Notes: generated from the sequence alone by a model not told the origin. Counted from the stretch's first letter, positions 26,101 to 34,284 are shown. The stretch is DNA of 64,000 nt from Megaustenia siamemsis (GCA_032433765.1 JAVIAB010000073.1:68615087-68679086), one strand, 5' to 3'. Made by a program: numbers and translations.

Positions 26101-26309
26101 ACCAGCAACTGGAGATGGTTTCTTGAGAACACACCAGCGGGGTTTCCACTGCAAAACAACAAACACAAACAAATTAATTAATATTGTGAATTATCTTTCT
26201 TTGCTACATTTGTTCAATAACTAATAATTGCAATTCTAACATCTAGACATACTTTTTTGCCTTCGCGAAACTTAATTTTCCCCTCAACGACAGTAGTAGC
26301 ATCGGCCAT
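4379..26309 (-). CDS. dok7: Dok-7-like PH/PTB adaptor protein (six coding exons, last exon frame-broken)
   Basis: Docking protein 7 homologue, a cytoplasmic adaptor. In vertebrates Dok-7 binds and activates the receptor kinase MuSK at the neuromuscular junction; the role here is inferred. Six exons join in phase. Residues 1-112 form a PH domain starting EGKIKFREGKKWKPRWCVLK, then KPSPVAD and LLYKD, close to vertebrate Dok-7. Residues 113-219 form an IRS-type PTB domain with LLSWNIEDLRRFGA and FEGGTRCG; R163, R164 and R179 align with the phosphotyrosine-binding arginines. The tail has YxxP, YxN and YxxM motifs, proline-rich SH3 ligands and an SDSG motif (HNSDSGVST) like the Dok-7 SSDSG segment. 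At about 1,465 codons it is nearly three times the human protein. Two same-sense frame changes in the last exon are either assembly errors or damage. Dok1-6 and IRS were considered; the N-terminus favours Dok-7. Confidence 0.93.
8411..8940 (-). repeat. SINE-1-like copy (outer), split by a nested SINE
   Basis: Read on the minus strand, 8798-8930 carries GGTTCACCCAGCCTC and a diverged SINE body. After the inner insertion, 8411-8480 continues with GGTCACTAAC...CGCC...GGCGTG..., the typical 3' end of SINE type 1. The two halves are separated by 8491-8786. Confidence 0.65.
8491..8786 (+). repeat. SINE type 1, nested copy with target duplication
   Basis: tRNA-derived head GGGAGCCACCGTAGCTCAGT (A-box TAGCTCAGTGG) and B-box GGTTCGATCCC, then the body CACCCAGCCTTAAATGGGTA and a T-rich 3' end. 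GCACATTTTAG flanks both sides (8481-8491 and 8787-8797). An internal 30-bp segment around 8655-8715 is duplicated. Confidence 0.85.
8960..10300 (+). mobile_element. Decayed I-clade LINE (RT end plus RNase H region)
   Basis: Broken plus-strand frames resemble an I/Jockey-type LINE: AELDRLSVWCGVTRAHVNLA, then GENGYTSLQCAV, INILRNITPGWARQQ and ATVECGRALDITDILNAFKD. The order fits RT tail, RNase H and C-terminal linker. Many stops and indels are present. It sits inside dok7 intron 5. The assignment is by motif resemblance only. Confidence 0.6.
10301..11763. other. dok7 intron 5 remainder, no feature seen
   Basis: AT-rich intronic sequence. No coding frame, SINE head or tandem array is recognisable. 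Confidence 0.5.
11764..11874 (-). CDS. dok7: dok7 coding exon 5 (end of PTB domain)
   Basis: Acceptor AAACAG|GATCC follows a T-rich tract. The exon encodes GSGIFALQSEQAEDIANIVN and then LASTGKMANCHRKFKNR, the last strand and C-terminal helix of the PTB fold (G-F-x-x-x-x-x-E-Q-x-x-x-I pattern). Donor AGAA|GTAAGT, phase 1. Confidence 0.92.
12530..14165 (+). mobile_element. Decayed Penelope-like element (RT + GIY-YIG endonuclease)
   Basis: Plus-strand frames inside dok7 intron 4 spell out a Penelope-like reverse transcriptase: KDGLYAFQFLLK, FDDLFFGQTNGLAIGTNMGP and NYVCLYMSYLEYH, which is the QTNGxAMGTxMGPNYA motif of that group. At about 13900-14150 follows a GIY-YIG endonuclease relic (MYIGQTGRHMGERIFEH, then LKNRLIVHFSTLHLRGLNPF). 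It has multiple frameshifts and stops and no recognisable terminal repeats. Dead copy. Confidence 0.8.
14456..14665 (-). CDS. dok7: dok7 coding exon 4 (PTB domain), GC splice donor
   Basis: Acceptor ATTGCAG|AA completes Glu. The exon encodes the IRS-type PTB core: HQFPVRVVKAP, MIIHDMRFCLIAQIPPKILL, EDLRRFGATDGKFCFEGG and TRCGK. It ends AAAG|GCAAGT, a GC donor that otherwise fits the 5' splice consensus. Only this donor keeps the frame into exon 5; the GT four bases further on does not. Confidence 0.92.
14873..14894 (+). repeat. Poly-T run in dok7 intron 3
   Basis: An uninterrupted T run of about 22 bases. It may be the poly-A tail of a minus-strand retroposon, but no body is recognisable beside it. 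Confidence 0.5.
15395..15500 (-). mobile_element. I-clade LINE 3' terminal fragment
   Basis: About 100 bp with the complement of the GSEHLWTCSTCND-like tail (TCGAACATG near 15420, GGTGCTCAGATC near 15436). The same segment recurs at 22260-22360, 29885-29960 and 38720-38790. It is a 5'-truncated end of one LINE family. Confidence 0.6.
16110..16560 (-). mobile_element. Mariner-like transposase remnant
   Basis: The minus strand encodes LQSTFGEFCPEKSKTFEWYS and YFKSGCQFFESDHHQDRLST, matching the N-terminal HTH/linker of mariner transposases (FGE...EWxxxFKxG...RxST). Further on come LHHDNVPAHKSI and NIPLLPHHPYSLDQAQCDF, the HDNAPAH...HPPYSPDLAPCDF catalytic block, with the expected D near the end (DQAQCD). 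The middle of the gene, including the first catalytic Asp, is deleted, and stops are present. Terminal inverted repeats were not found. It lies in dok7 intron 3. Confidence 0.8.
16533..16798. repeat. 44-bp tandem array inside the mariner remnant (6 copies)
   Basis: Unit TTAGACTTCTCAGGGCAGAA followed by CTCTCCGAAAGTTGACTGCAGCAC, starting at 16533, 16577, 16621, 16665, 16709 and 16753. The copies look identical. The unit is itself the transposase segment coding for roughly LQSTFGEFCPEKSK. Confidence 0.95.
16980..18023. other. Unclassified, locally GC-richer region
   Basis: Composition shifts to higher GC from about 17080 compared with the surrounding intron. A 104-codon minus-strand frame (17083-17397) has no recognisable domain and lies in repeat-like DNA. 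It could be an unrecognised retroelement, with the 88-bp array at 18024 as part of its terminal region. I cannot support a gene. Confidence 0.4.
18024..18395. repeat. 88-bp tandem repeat, about 4.2 copies
   Basis: Unit beginning ACTCACTGCTTGACATTAAA and containing CAACTACATTATCTTT and CTTCTCCTGAAGCT. Starts at 18024, 18112, 18201, 18290 and 18377. The last copies diverge (GACTTGCC, AACTTGAC). Confidence 0.9.
18840..19205 (+). mobile_element. LINE 3' fragment (family G)
   Basis: Plus strand codes for RIEAFEMWIYRRIGRIGWKE, then GKIQDKRDRGKPGITWASN, IKRWINQPMTTCTIKTRD and VANLRCGDDTQ. This is the C-terminal end of a LINE polyprotein ending in a TGATGATGA tail. A second copy lies at 54725-55090 on the minus strand. 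Confidence 0.75.
19575..19808 (-). CDS. dok7: dok7 coding exon 3 (rest of PH domain)
   Basis: Acceptor TTCTTAG|AT completes the Asp of VAD. The exon encodes RLQVLLYKDLTEYAK through LHVLAIICYKN and IKIRQSMGE, the C-terminal strands and helix of the PH domain. It ends GAAG|GTAAGT in phase 1. Intron 2 upstream is about 6.3 kb and full of LINE debris. Confidence 0.93.
19990..20580 (-). mobile_element. I-clade LINE 3' fragment (RNase H / Cys-rich tail)
   Basis: Minus strand encodes FQLAIFCLRIGHSRLLSYLY followed by SHTNECPCGTSIQDPENILH, the Cys-containing tail after RNase H in I-clade LINEs. Upstream frames resemble RNase H but are broken. It lies in dok7 intron 2. Confidence 0.6.
20581..22170. 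other. dok7 intron 2, unclassified
   Basis: No convincing coding frame. A stretch near 21900-22000 with tryptophan and lysine codons may be an old LINE trace. The rest shows nothing recognisable. Confidence 0.4.
22250..22362 (-). mobile_element. I-clade LINE 3' terminal fragment
   Basis: Minus strand reads VSTLRDILRRRSEHLWTCST then CNEDD, the same terminal module as 15395-15500, 29885-30150 and 38690-38790. Confidence 0.65.
22460..22680 (+). mobile_element. LINE 3' fragment (family C)
   Basis: Frames give IIKRKDGHMLIM and AGPQMGTSW..KENRKIK, matching the better-preserved minus-strand copy at 63090-63430 (KKRRWSYVGHVMRRDNKRIA, KQALIWEQQVRGK). Confidence 0.5.
22681..24830. other. dok7 intron 2, AT-rich, no feature
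   Basis: Strongly AT-rich. A 21-bp direct duplication (AATGGTTGCACTTTACACT) lies near 23302-23342. Nothing else is supported. Confidence 0.5.
24835..25115 (+). mobile_element. LINE 3' fragment (family B)
   Basis: Plus strand reads SLKDKIRNDELRKKL, then EYIKKQQIKWIGYIRS and an RWIDRILEALRN-like end, followed by CTCAACACTGAAAGGCAAAT. This matches copies at 35440-35750, 44640-44910 and 55100-55460. Confidence 0.7.
25116..26050. other. dok7 intron 2, 5' portion
   Basis: AT-rich with imperfect ATAATAATG-type simple repeats at 25600-25720. No coding signal. Confidence 0.5.
26103..26148 (-). CDS. dok7: dok7 coding exon 2 (PH domain)
   Basis: A 46-nt exon between acceptor TTGCAG|TGG and donor GCTG|GTGAGT, encoding WKPRWCVLKKPSPVA plus one base of the next codon. 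The intron before it is only 104 bp. The WKxRWxVLxKPSPVAD stretch is the most diagnostic Dok-7 signature in the gene. Confidence 0.93.
26149..26252 (-). other. dok7: dok7 intron 1 (104 bp, short)
   Basis: GT-AG intron interrupting the PH domain between GKK and WKP. It is the only short intron in the gene; the other four are 2.6-6.3 kb and carry transposon debris. Confidence 0.9.
26253..26309 (-). CDS. dok7: dok7 coding exon 1 (start of PH domain)
   Basis: The ATG at 26309 opens 19 codons, MADATTVVEGKIKFREGKK, ending in phase 0 at the donor AAAAAA|GTATGT. This start is chosen because the residue count before the GKxKxRxGKKWK motif is almost the same as in vertebrate Dok-7. An upstream ATG about 14 bases earlier is out of frame. 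Confidence 0.92.
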
Positions 26310-26399
26310 GTTGGTCCCATGTTAGCTTATGATAGCAAACCCAGCGAGGGCTTTGATTGGCTCGATTGGCCAGAGCTCGCCCTCGTACATTCCCAGGTT

Positions 26400-26420
26400 C
26401 CTCTCAATATATAGATGGCG
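26400..26420 (-). promoter_or_regulatory. Possible TATA element upstream of dok7
   Basis: On the minus strand CTATATATTG lies about 100 bp before the dok7 ATG, a plausible spacing for a core promoter. It is one short AT motif in AT-rich DNA, so support is weak. Confidence 0.25.
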
Positions 26421-26849
26421 CCTTCAAGTGTACTTGCACGACCTTTTTCTTTTCATTTCTCTTCTGGGCTGGTACTCTGCTACAGAACACATCTCGGTCA
26501 GTCTACTTCTGCGGGACCAATGAATTAAAGAAATCTTGCGGTATTTTTTTCAAGTCAATTGTAATATTACTTCATGCAGAGCCAGGTTATGATTTAAAAA
26601 CGCAGCCAAAAGATGATTTCTCGACTCTAGTTTTATATATTTGGCTGGTAAAACATTAACTTTAAATGTTAAAAGATCTTAAGGTAAAATAATTAGATTT
26701 AAAAAGCGAAACATGTTAAAGGCTATAAACATTTTTTGTAATGCATGCGCAGCAAGTTTTCCATTTTTGTTTCATCCACTTTTAATTTAAATGTTAAAAA
26801 CGAAAGTCTCGACATTTTTTGGAATGGAACCAATACTCAAATGCTGGAA

Positions 26850-26990
26850 GCAATACTAAAAAAAAAAAAAAAAAAGAAGAAAAAAAGTGGTATGGTGACA
26901 GCTTTACGTGTTAATGGACGAAACAAAAGTCGACGTTTCGGCCAAGTAGGCCTTCATCTGGACGAACAACAAACACAAAAATATATATAT
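26850..26990 (-). mobile_element. Penelope-type terminal repeat remnant with ribozyme-like motif
   Basis: Minus strand reads CCAGATGAAGGCCTACTTGG followed by CCGAAACGTCGAC, then sequence running into a poly-T (A-run on plus at 26860-26888). It is a diverged relative of the terminal segments of the hairpin element at 31055-33718. No GIY-YIG ORF is attached. Confidence 0.65.
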
Positions 26991-27179
26991 AAGGATATAT
27001 TAACAAATGCTGGAATATGGACTTGGCCACTTGCTTCTGAAATAAGAAGTTGTACTCACGTGCTGAATGTGAAATATAACTCAATAAATGCTCACGGTGA
27101 AATATAACTCTAAAGACTCAATAAACAATGAAGATGGAATGTAACAATAAATGATTGATCTTTCCATCACCGCTAGATA

Positions 27180-27670
27180 TGGCTCCTAGACCCGTAGTGT
27201 TTTCCGCTACTCATCTTTATTCCGGACAATCTTATCAGAGTCTATTCCTGCCAACTATGCTTCTCTTATCAGGGTTCTTTTCAATCTCTCTACCTCTTCC
27301 TCTTATTTTTGTATCCTGATGTTTCCTATATAAAAGCCTATTTTAAGATTCTCTTGTCAAATATTGTCTCTTCTCAAAACATACCTGACATGTGCCCATT
27401 TATTATATTTCTCTTTATTAGTCTTGAATTAATTTCCTTGTACACAGAGTGTCCTTCTTCAGCATTTGTTTTTGAACACGTTTTAGTTTTTCTCAATCTC
27501 TTTTGTAGTTTTCCAGTTTTCACAAGCGTTGGGAAGGATTAATAATTTATCTGAGTTGAATATTCTAAGTTAAGTCTTCCCGCTGAGTATTTTCTATTTT
27601 CATATGTTGTCAAGGTTTTCAAAAAGTACTGCCACTTTTGCTATCCTACTACTGATCTCGTTTTTAGTTT
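27180..27670 (-). mobile_element. LINE fragment (family C-like), badly decayed
   Basis: Minus-strand frames include AHVRYVLRRDN and, further along, IRIQK, recalling the GHVxRRDN motif of family C. Many stops are present. Identification is tentative. Confidence 0.35.
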
Positions 27671-27679
27671 CACCTTCCT

Positions 27680-28135
27680 GATCTATCTTGATAAAAAAAA
27701 GAGTTCTTACATGTTATGTAGAGCCAGTCTTAACATATGGATGCGAATCATGGACAATAGGACAACAGACAAGAAAATCACTGGAGTCTGTAAAAATGTG
27801 GTTTTACAGAAGAATGTTGAGAATACCATGGACAGCTAAGAAGAGTAATGAAAATGTTCTGAAAGAGGCCAAAGAAAAAAGAGAGCTAATTTCCAATATT
27901 AGGAAGAAACAATCTTCATTTTTTGGCCATGTAATGAGAAAATAGCTGGAATATATTGTAACAGTTGGGAAAATTGAGGGACGAAGAGAAAGAGGGAAGC
28001 AAAGAGAAAAATACCAGACATCTTAAGAGAATGGCTTGGCAGAAGGTCAACAACAGAAATGATAAATAACTGTCGAGATCGAAAGCTGTGGAGGGACATG
28101 ATCACCTACGCCAGCAGGCCCGGTACTTGATGATG
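27680..28135 (+). mobile_element. RTE-like LINE family A, 3' end
   Basis: Plus strand codes for CYVEPVLTYGCESWTIGQQT, MWFYRRMLRIPWTAKKSNEN and FFGHVMRK, then frames giving GKIEGRRERGKQREK and LWRDMITYASRPGT. It ends in a (TGATGA)n tail at 28130, the hallmark 3' end shared by all family A copies here. Confidence 0.9.
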
Positions 28136-28639
28136 ATGATGATTCTTGATATATATTACTACCAAGGTATACATGGTCGTCTACTTTTCCCAGCGCCTGA
28201 CTATTTAGATAACTATAGCTTTCATGTGTATTCTTATTTTTTCATTATTTGTGCTTTACCCCTGAGTGATTTCAAGCCGCATTCTGTCCGTGTACATGTG
28301 ATTGTATGAATCTTGATATTGTCACATAGGAACACTACCTCATCCGCAAAATCAAGATTATTCAGGTAATTCTCATTGTGTTATCATTACCTATGCAACA
28401 TTTATTCATTACTCAATGAATGTTCCAGGTATAAATACATATGTCTCGGAGGTTTGTGTCGTATTTGTCGTTCGGCCGGATGTGACATCGAAGTTCAGCC
28501 TAGCTGCTATAATGCGAAAGAAGGTGCTCCTGGCCTATGTCCCACTTCTACTGGGACAGTCATCGACGTGGCCCTTCCAAGACGGTGAAGGTTATTCTGG
28601 AGTATTCTGTGGTTTAGTCTGAGTCGGGAGATGATGGTT
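28136..28639. other. No supported feature
   Basis: Overlapping open frames at 28376-28622 show no recognisable domain and sit between two LINE/repeat copies. I see nothing to support a gene. Confidence 0.4.
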
Positions 28640-28945
28640 GTGAAAGACTCCGGCATCACTGCAAACGAATTAAATCCATAATAGCTCAACCGCCTGTGCC
28701 AGTGGAATCATCCGAATTACTATCTCATCTCCCAAACAAAGAAAGGTAGCGGTAGTCCCCATCATAGCAGTCCCAACAGACGCCAAAAGACATAAGGTGA
28801 AACCACACAGAAAGTGAACACATACATCTGTTCTCCATCTTACGATATCATCATTCATCGTATACAATCGGAATATCAAAACACGATCAAAACAGATGAA
28901 ACGCACAGTTCACAGTGTGCACAGAGCACATAACTCAGTAGCTCT
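28640..28945. repeat. Unclassified dispersed repeat, copy 1
   Basis: Aligns by eye with 34285-34605 in direct orientation. Shared stretches include GTGGAATCATCCGAATTA, GAAAGTGAAC and CAATCGGAATATC.AAACACG, ending AACTCAGTAGCTC. No coding motif; origin unknown. Confidence 0.75.
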
Positions 28946-29880
28946 TGCAACAAGTCGGAGAAGATGGTTTAGGCGTGCAATGGCAACTAGTGTATGGGAC
29001 CCTGTCTGACGTTTAATTGTAGCATTTGGTTCCAACTTATTCTACTTTAGTTTCGTAGGATAACCTTGGTAGCTCACTGGACGAGCGCAGTTGCGATTTA
29101 AAAAGGGTGTTAGTTACCGCACATTCAGTGATTCCACAGTGGAATAATATCAGTGCAACTTGTGTGGACGTTGGCGTAGATTTAACTCAGAGATGACGTC
29201 TTGTGCAGTGGCGTGTTTTCGGGGACGTCAGAAGTGACTTGCGATCAATGACAAAGATCGTTTTAGATAAGAGTTTTCCACTTTCTTGTTTGAGTGTTCA
29301 GATGACGTCAACTAGACCTATTATTTCAGCTCTGAAGTTCGAGAATATTTTGCCGGTTGGCTTATGTTGTCTTTCTTCCATCGGTGTACATTATGTAGCC
29401 CCCCCCTCCCCGTGTAATACCCGTCTGTGTAAACGTGGGTACACCGTGATGGATAACAGTTGCTGCCTGTCGTCTCCAGGGTCTTAATCTCGAATATTTG
29501 TACTTTTCTTGCGTGCTCAGTATTTTGTATCGATAGACATGTTTTCTCTATAGACGTACGCTCCTCGTAAGATAGGAGGGTTTCGATTTCTCTTGGGCTG
29601 TTGGGAAAGAGGTCGCTTCGCTCTCCAGCTCGACATTATTTGCCAAATGATACTATGTTGCCCAACAGACAGTGAAAGAAGATTGTGTACATAAGACCAG
29701 AGATTGTTTATCAGCGTTTGCCTTGAAGATTGCTGGTTTGCTTTATTCCCCCGGAAAGTGACGCAAATGAGCGTAAATTGTGCTGTGTCGTTGTTTACAA
29801 CAAGAAACCGTATATGAACATTTAGGCCCAACATATTCAATATCCGCGTGGCATTATTTTAAATATCGGGCTTCAGTTAT
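28946..29880. other. No supported feature
   Basis: Mixed-composition sequence with a short C-run near 29400. Open frames lack recognisable domains. Confidence 0.4.
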
Positions 29881-29884
29881 TGAG

Positions 29885-30150
29885 TTATTAGCGGGTCATC
29901 ATAATTGCACTCCCAGCATGTACACAGGTGCTCAGATACCCTCCTCAGCAAGTCCCGCAGTGTCAAGCGACTGACAACTCGTTCCGTGTTGGTTGATAAG
30001 TCTTCTTACACACACACTAAGTTTCTCATTTCTGGCTGCGCCCATCTTAACTCCTAACTCTTTCATCCGAAGGAGTGACGTGGACTCATGGTTGTCGAAG
30101 TCCTGTGCTCCCACATCTCGGAGGGTATTGATGATGTCCGCCTGATACAT
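29885..30150 (-). mobile_element. I-clade LINE 3' end
   Basis: Minus strand encodes ADIINTLRDVGAQDFDNHES, LLRMKELGVKMGAARNEKLS and VRRLINQHGTS, running into the SEHLxTC-type tail near 29930. A post-RNase H terminal region of an I-clade LINE, the longest of this family in the window. Confidence 0.7.
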
Positions 30151-30319
30151 TATTTTCTGTTTAAAACACCTTGGGAAGACATTGATTATACAATAATTAT
30201 AGTGGATTTTATGCTGACCAAAGATCTGACTTAGCCAGTAGCAAAGAGAAGATATACAGCAAACATACAACTGAACAAAAAGAATACACAATAAAACAAC
30301 TAAAATTTTCAAGAATCAA

Positions 30320-31020
30320 AGAAAACTCTTCATTAAAATTTAAAGAGCAATTCAAGAAACTTCATCAATAAACACATTAGAAGAATCTGCTTAAGAAATC
30401 AATAATCAACGTGGCAACAAACAGGATGTGGGGGGAAACTATGCAGGAAAGATGAGCACCCCGTGAAGAAATGACACAATCAGAAAAGCAGTTAAAGAAA
30501 AGAAGAAACTATACACAATGATTGAAAGGAGAAGAAGAATCAAGAATATGAAAAAATATATGCGTTAGCCCGGAAACAAATTAAAATTGTGATAAAAGAA
30601 GCAAAGCGAAATACTTGGAACGGCAAAATAAATAAATAAATAAACAGAGATAATTACGACAGTCATAAGAGACGTTCTACTTGGCAGTAAAAGCAGCGAG
30701 ATCAAGAAAAGAGAAATACGACCCAAATGAAATAATAAGCGACAAAGGACAACCAATATCAAACAGCAAAAATGCAACAAAGATGGAAAGAATATCCGAA
30801 GATAGACTAAATATGGTACCAACACACAACAAAACACCTTGCAAGAATGAAAATACACGAAGTCATCAAACATGCACTTAGAAATGAGTCATCGAGGATA
30901 TAATAATAACACACCAGTAGAAATAATAGCCTCAACAAGAGAAACAGGAGTTAGCGAATCATTTCAGGGAAGAGGTATGTTTACAGCAAGGGGTTAAGGC
31001 AAAGAAATGCAAATGAATGC
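30320..31020 (+). mobile_element. LINE family B, EN-RT linker fragment
   Basis: Frames give AVKAARSRKEKYDPNEIISD, KGQPISNSKNATKMERI(S) and, further on, VEIIASTRETGVSES. This is the linker just upstream of the RT in a LINE (KEKYxPNEIIxDKxGxPI...). Frameshifted. The Penelope-like hairpin begins about 35 bp downstream. Confidence 0.65.
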
Positions 31021-31966
31021 ATAAAAATGCGAAGCTGCAGTAAAGCTGAATTCGAGGAAAAATTGAAAAAAAATAATAAATGGTATGTTAGAAGCTTTAC
31101 GTGATTAATAGACGACACAGATTCGAACGACGTTTCGGCTCAATAGGCCTTCAGCAGGAACAAACAAACAACATACACACACAGATATGTGAATACATAA
31201 AACTAATCCTACATAGCTAACTAGTAATGAAACATCAAAAACAAAATAATCGAAATATGTTGACTTCCCTGTGTGTCGTGGACAGTGGTCAGGCTGTGAA
31301 AGGAATTTCTCACGGGTGTAGCTGTAATTTATACCCTGTGGTCAGAGGTGAAGGGTTCTAAAAATACACGAGTGGGGGGAACGCTATCTAGGTACGTCGA
31401 CTACAAAGGCACAGGCAATATCTGAAAGTATCTAAGGGCCCATAAATACATGTATACACACACACAGATGCGTGTATACATATGTACACGTGCAAGAAGA
31501 AGTGCACCTACTAATACATATCAACATACACATACATATCCACACACATACATGTGTATGCATACAAGCAAGAGCACATATACATGCATGTATATGCGTG
31601 TACAATATATACCAATACCCGTGCCTATGGACACATACATGCATGTGCACGTCCATACGGGGACAATCGTGTGTGTGGAAGGGTTCAAACCGGGGTCAGT
31701 GTGCAAACTCGAAGGAGAAAGAATAGAACAGTGGAATGACAGGTATTCAAAAGGCGGAAAGAGTGAGATGTATGAGAGTGGGGTGCAATAAAAACATATG
31801 AGGGCTAAGTAGCGCAGAAAAAAGGTATATAGGAGAAAACCGAAGTGCCTCAACGGGGACTAGTGGAGAAGAACTAAGAATAGCGTGGCATAGTAGATAG
31901 ACTAAAGAGCCACCACATGGGTGGTAGAGAGGGCTATGCAAGAGGGAAGGAGCAGCCGAAAGGAAA

Positions 31967-32401
31967 CTATGTGTATGAGTGTGATACATTCATGCCTCGT
32001 GGGGTCAGCGAACCATACTGGACTATGAGGCGATTTTCCAAAGTATAGCGGCTGCGGTCGCCAGAGTGACAAAGGACAATACCAGTGACACGGATGTCAT
32101 CTTTGCCCTTGTGATCTGGGGAGTTGAAATGGGAAGACACTGGAGTGCCAGTATTATGTTGGACATCACGTAGATGTTCACAAAATCTCTCCGCTAATCT
32201 TCTACCAGACTCGCCTATATAGGTCATGTGGCATCGTTGGCATATAATGGCATAAATGATGTTGCGGGACACACATGTGAAGCCATGCTTGATCTCGAAC
32301 CGTCCATTGGGGAATAAGACCGAGTCAGTAGGGAGCACATAGGCACAGGTGATACAGTTACGACCACAAGGGGCCGTACCGAAGTGTTGAGGGTGTACCA
32401 C
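31967..32401 (-). CDS. Penelope-like GIY-YIG endonuclease fragment (left arm)
   Basis: About 144 codons of an intact frame giving the C-terminal part of a Penelope-like polyprotein. A Cys cluster PCGRNCITC leads to IYAIICQRCHMTYIGESGRR, LAERFCEHLRDVQ and LENRLIVQYGSLTPRGMN, which is the CxxC + GIY-YIG nuclease core (Y, IG, R and E present). No reverse transcriptase precedes it, because the frame begins at the hairpin centre, so it lacks its N-terminal two thirds and its own start. The endonuclease normally nicks target DNA for insertion. Expression is doubtful. Confidence 0.9.
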   Translation of the reverse strand: MVHPQHFGTAPCGRNCITCAYVLPTDSVLFPNGRFEIKHGFTCVSRNIIYAIICQRCHMTYIGESGRRLAERFCEHLRDVQHNTGTPVSSHFNSPDHKGKDDIRVTGIVLCHSGDRSRYTLENRLIVQYGSLTPRGMNVSHSYT

Positions 32402-32805
32402 CTTGTGGTCGTAACTGTATCACCTGTGCCTATGTGCTCCCTACTGACTCGGTCTTATTCCCCAATGGACGGTTCGAGATCAAGCATGGCTTCACATGTG
32501 TGTCCCGCAACATCATTTATGCCATTATATGCCAACGATGCCACATGACCTATATAGGCGAGTCTGGTAGAAGATTAGCGGAGAGATTTTGTGAACATCT
32601 ACGTGATGTCCAACATAATACTGGCACTCCAGTGTCTTCCCATTTCAACTCCCCAGATCACAAGGGCAAAGATGACATCCGTGTCACTGGTATTGTCCTC
32701 TGTCACTCTGGCGACCGCAGCCGCTATACTTTGGAAAATCGCCTCATAGTCCAGTATGGTTCGCTGACCCCACGAGGCATGAATGTATCACACTCATACA
32801 CATAG
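32401..32805 (+). CDS. Penelope-like GIY-YIG endonuclease fragment (right arm)
   Basis: Mirror copy of the left-arm frame, with the same PCGRNCITC Cys cluster, MTYIGESGRRLAERFCEH and NRLIVQYGSLTPRGMNVS, ending at the stop at 32803-32805. The two translations are essentially identical over the shared length. Like its partner it starts abruptly at the hairpin centre with no ATG and no RT domain, so it is a 5'-truncated element. Confidence 0.9.
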   Translation, partial: PCGRNCITCAYVLPTDSVLFPNGRFEIKHGFTCVSRNIIYAIICQRCHMTYIGESGRRLAERFCEHLRDVQHNTGTPVSSHFNSPDHKGKDDIRVTGIVLCHSGDRSRYTLENRLIVQYGSLTPRGMNVSHSYT

Positions 32806-33718
32806 TTTCCTTTCGGCTGCTCCTTCCCTCTTGCATAGCCCTCTCTACCACCCATGTGGTGGCTCTTTAGTCTATCTACTATGCCACGCTATTCTTAGTT
32901 CTTCTCCACTAGTCCCCGTTGAGGCACTTCGGTTTTCTCCTATATACCTTTTTTCTGCGCTACTTAGCCCTCATATGTTTTTATTGCACCACACCCTCAT
33001 ACATCTCACTCTTTCCGCCTTTTGAATACCTGTCATTCCACTGTTCTATTCTTTCTCCTTCGAGTTTGCACACTGACCCCGGTTTGAACCCTTCCACACA
33101 TACGATTGTCCCCGTATGGATGTGCACATGCATGTATGTGTCCATAGGCACGGGTATTGGTATATATTGTACACGCATATACATGCATGTATATGTGCTC
33201 TTGCTTGTATGCATACACATGTATGTGTGTGGATATGTATGTGTATGTTGATATGTATTAGTTTGTGCACGTCTTCTTGCACGTGTACATATGTATACAC
33301 GCATCTGTGTGTGTGTATACATGTATTTATGGGCCCTTAGATACTTTCAGATCTTGCCTGTGCCTTTGTAGTCGACGTACCTAGATAGCGTTCCCCCCAC
33401 TCGTGTATTTTTAGAACCCTTCACCTCTGACCACAGGGTATAAATTACAGCTACACCCGTGAGAAATTCCTTTCACAGCCTGACCACTGTCCACGACACA
33501 CAGGGAAGTCAACATATTTCGATTATTTTGTTTTTGATGTTTCATTACTAGTTAGCTATGTAGGATTAGTTTTATGTATTCACATATCTGTGTGTGTATG
33601 TTGTTTGTTTGTTCCTGCTGAAGGCCTATTGAGCCGAAACGTCGTTCGAATCTGTGTCGTCTATTAATCACGTAAAGCTTCTAACATACCATTTATTATT
33701 TTTTTTTCAATTTTTCCT

Positions 33719-34284
33719 ATGTTTACATCACTCGGAAAACAATCACAAATAATCAACAACAGAACAAAAAACGAAGATCCGAAGCAGAATCGTTCTCGTA
33801 CTCCTCGACAGAACAGCGCCTTGCCACGAGAAACAAAACGCTAGATCACACGGCCAACTCAGCTATCTAAATAGATGGCTATCATCGGTGATGTCTTTCA
33901 CGCATGTGTACACATGAATATAGCATAGCGTTACGAACACAACTACGGAATAAAGTGTGTATCTGTATTTTCCTATTAAGACAAGTATCGTCCGGATAGG
34001 CTAGAGCTGGATACTTGCGTTGCAGACAAACAGTAGTTGCGTGGCTGCAGATCCTTGAACTCTGCATGGCAACAACGAAACGCTTCAGAATTATGGAAAC
34101 AGGTGATCACAGTAACAATATGGGAAACGAGTAATAAAAGGGACTGCTACAAGTACAAATTTCTCTACTCAGCCATGTCAGAAACTTATATGGCCTCACC
34201 AAAATTACAGAGAAAAGACTAAGACCAGTGATAGAGCTTTAGATCAGCGACTGGGATTCCGGAAAAAAAAATTGAGGGTTATGA
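33719..34284. other. No supported feature
   Basis: Possibly the continuation of the LINE interrupted by the hairpin, but I could not follow its frame. Nothing else recognisable. Confidence 0.35.

Larger units (their letters stand above)
31055..33718. repeat. Near-perfect 2.66-kb inverted repeat of two Penelope-like halves
   Basis: The left arm 31055-32371 is the reverse complement of the right arm 32401-33718 with only scattered substitutions. The unpaired centre is 29 bp (32372-32400). Each arm carries a GIY-YIG ORF starting at the centre and pointing outward, a long AC/AT-rich simple-repeat tract, and an outer segment with GCCGAAACGTCGTTCGAATC. The outward A-rich ends meet GGAAAAATTG. Arm length and identity point to a young rearrangement or paired insertion, or an assembly artefact. 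Confidence 0.97.

Noticed and set aside
31432..31739. Small His/Cys/Thr-rich ORFs on both strands
   Set aside because: They come from the AC/AT-rich simple-repeat tract inside the Penelope-like arms, mirrored in the other arm.
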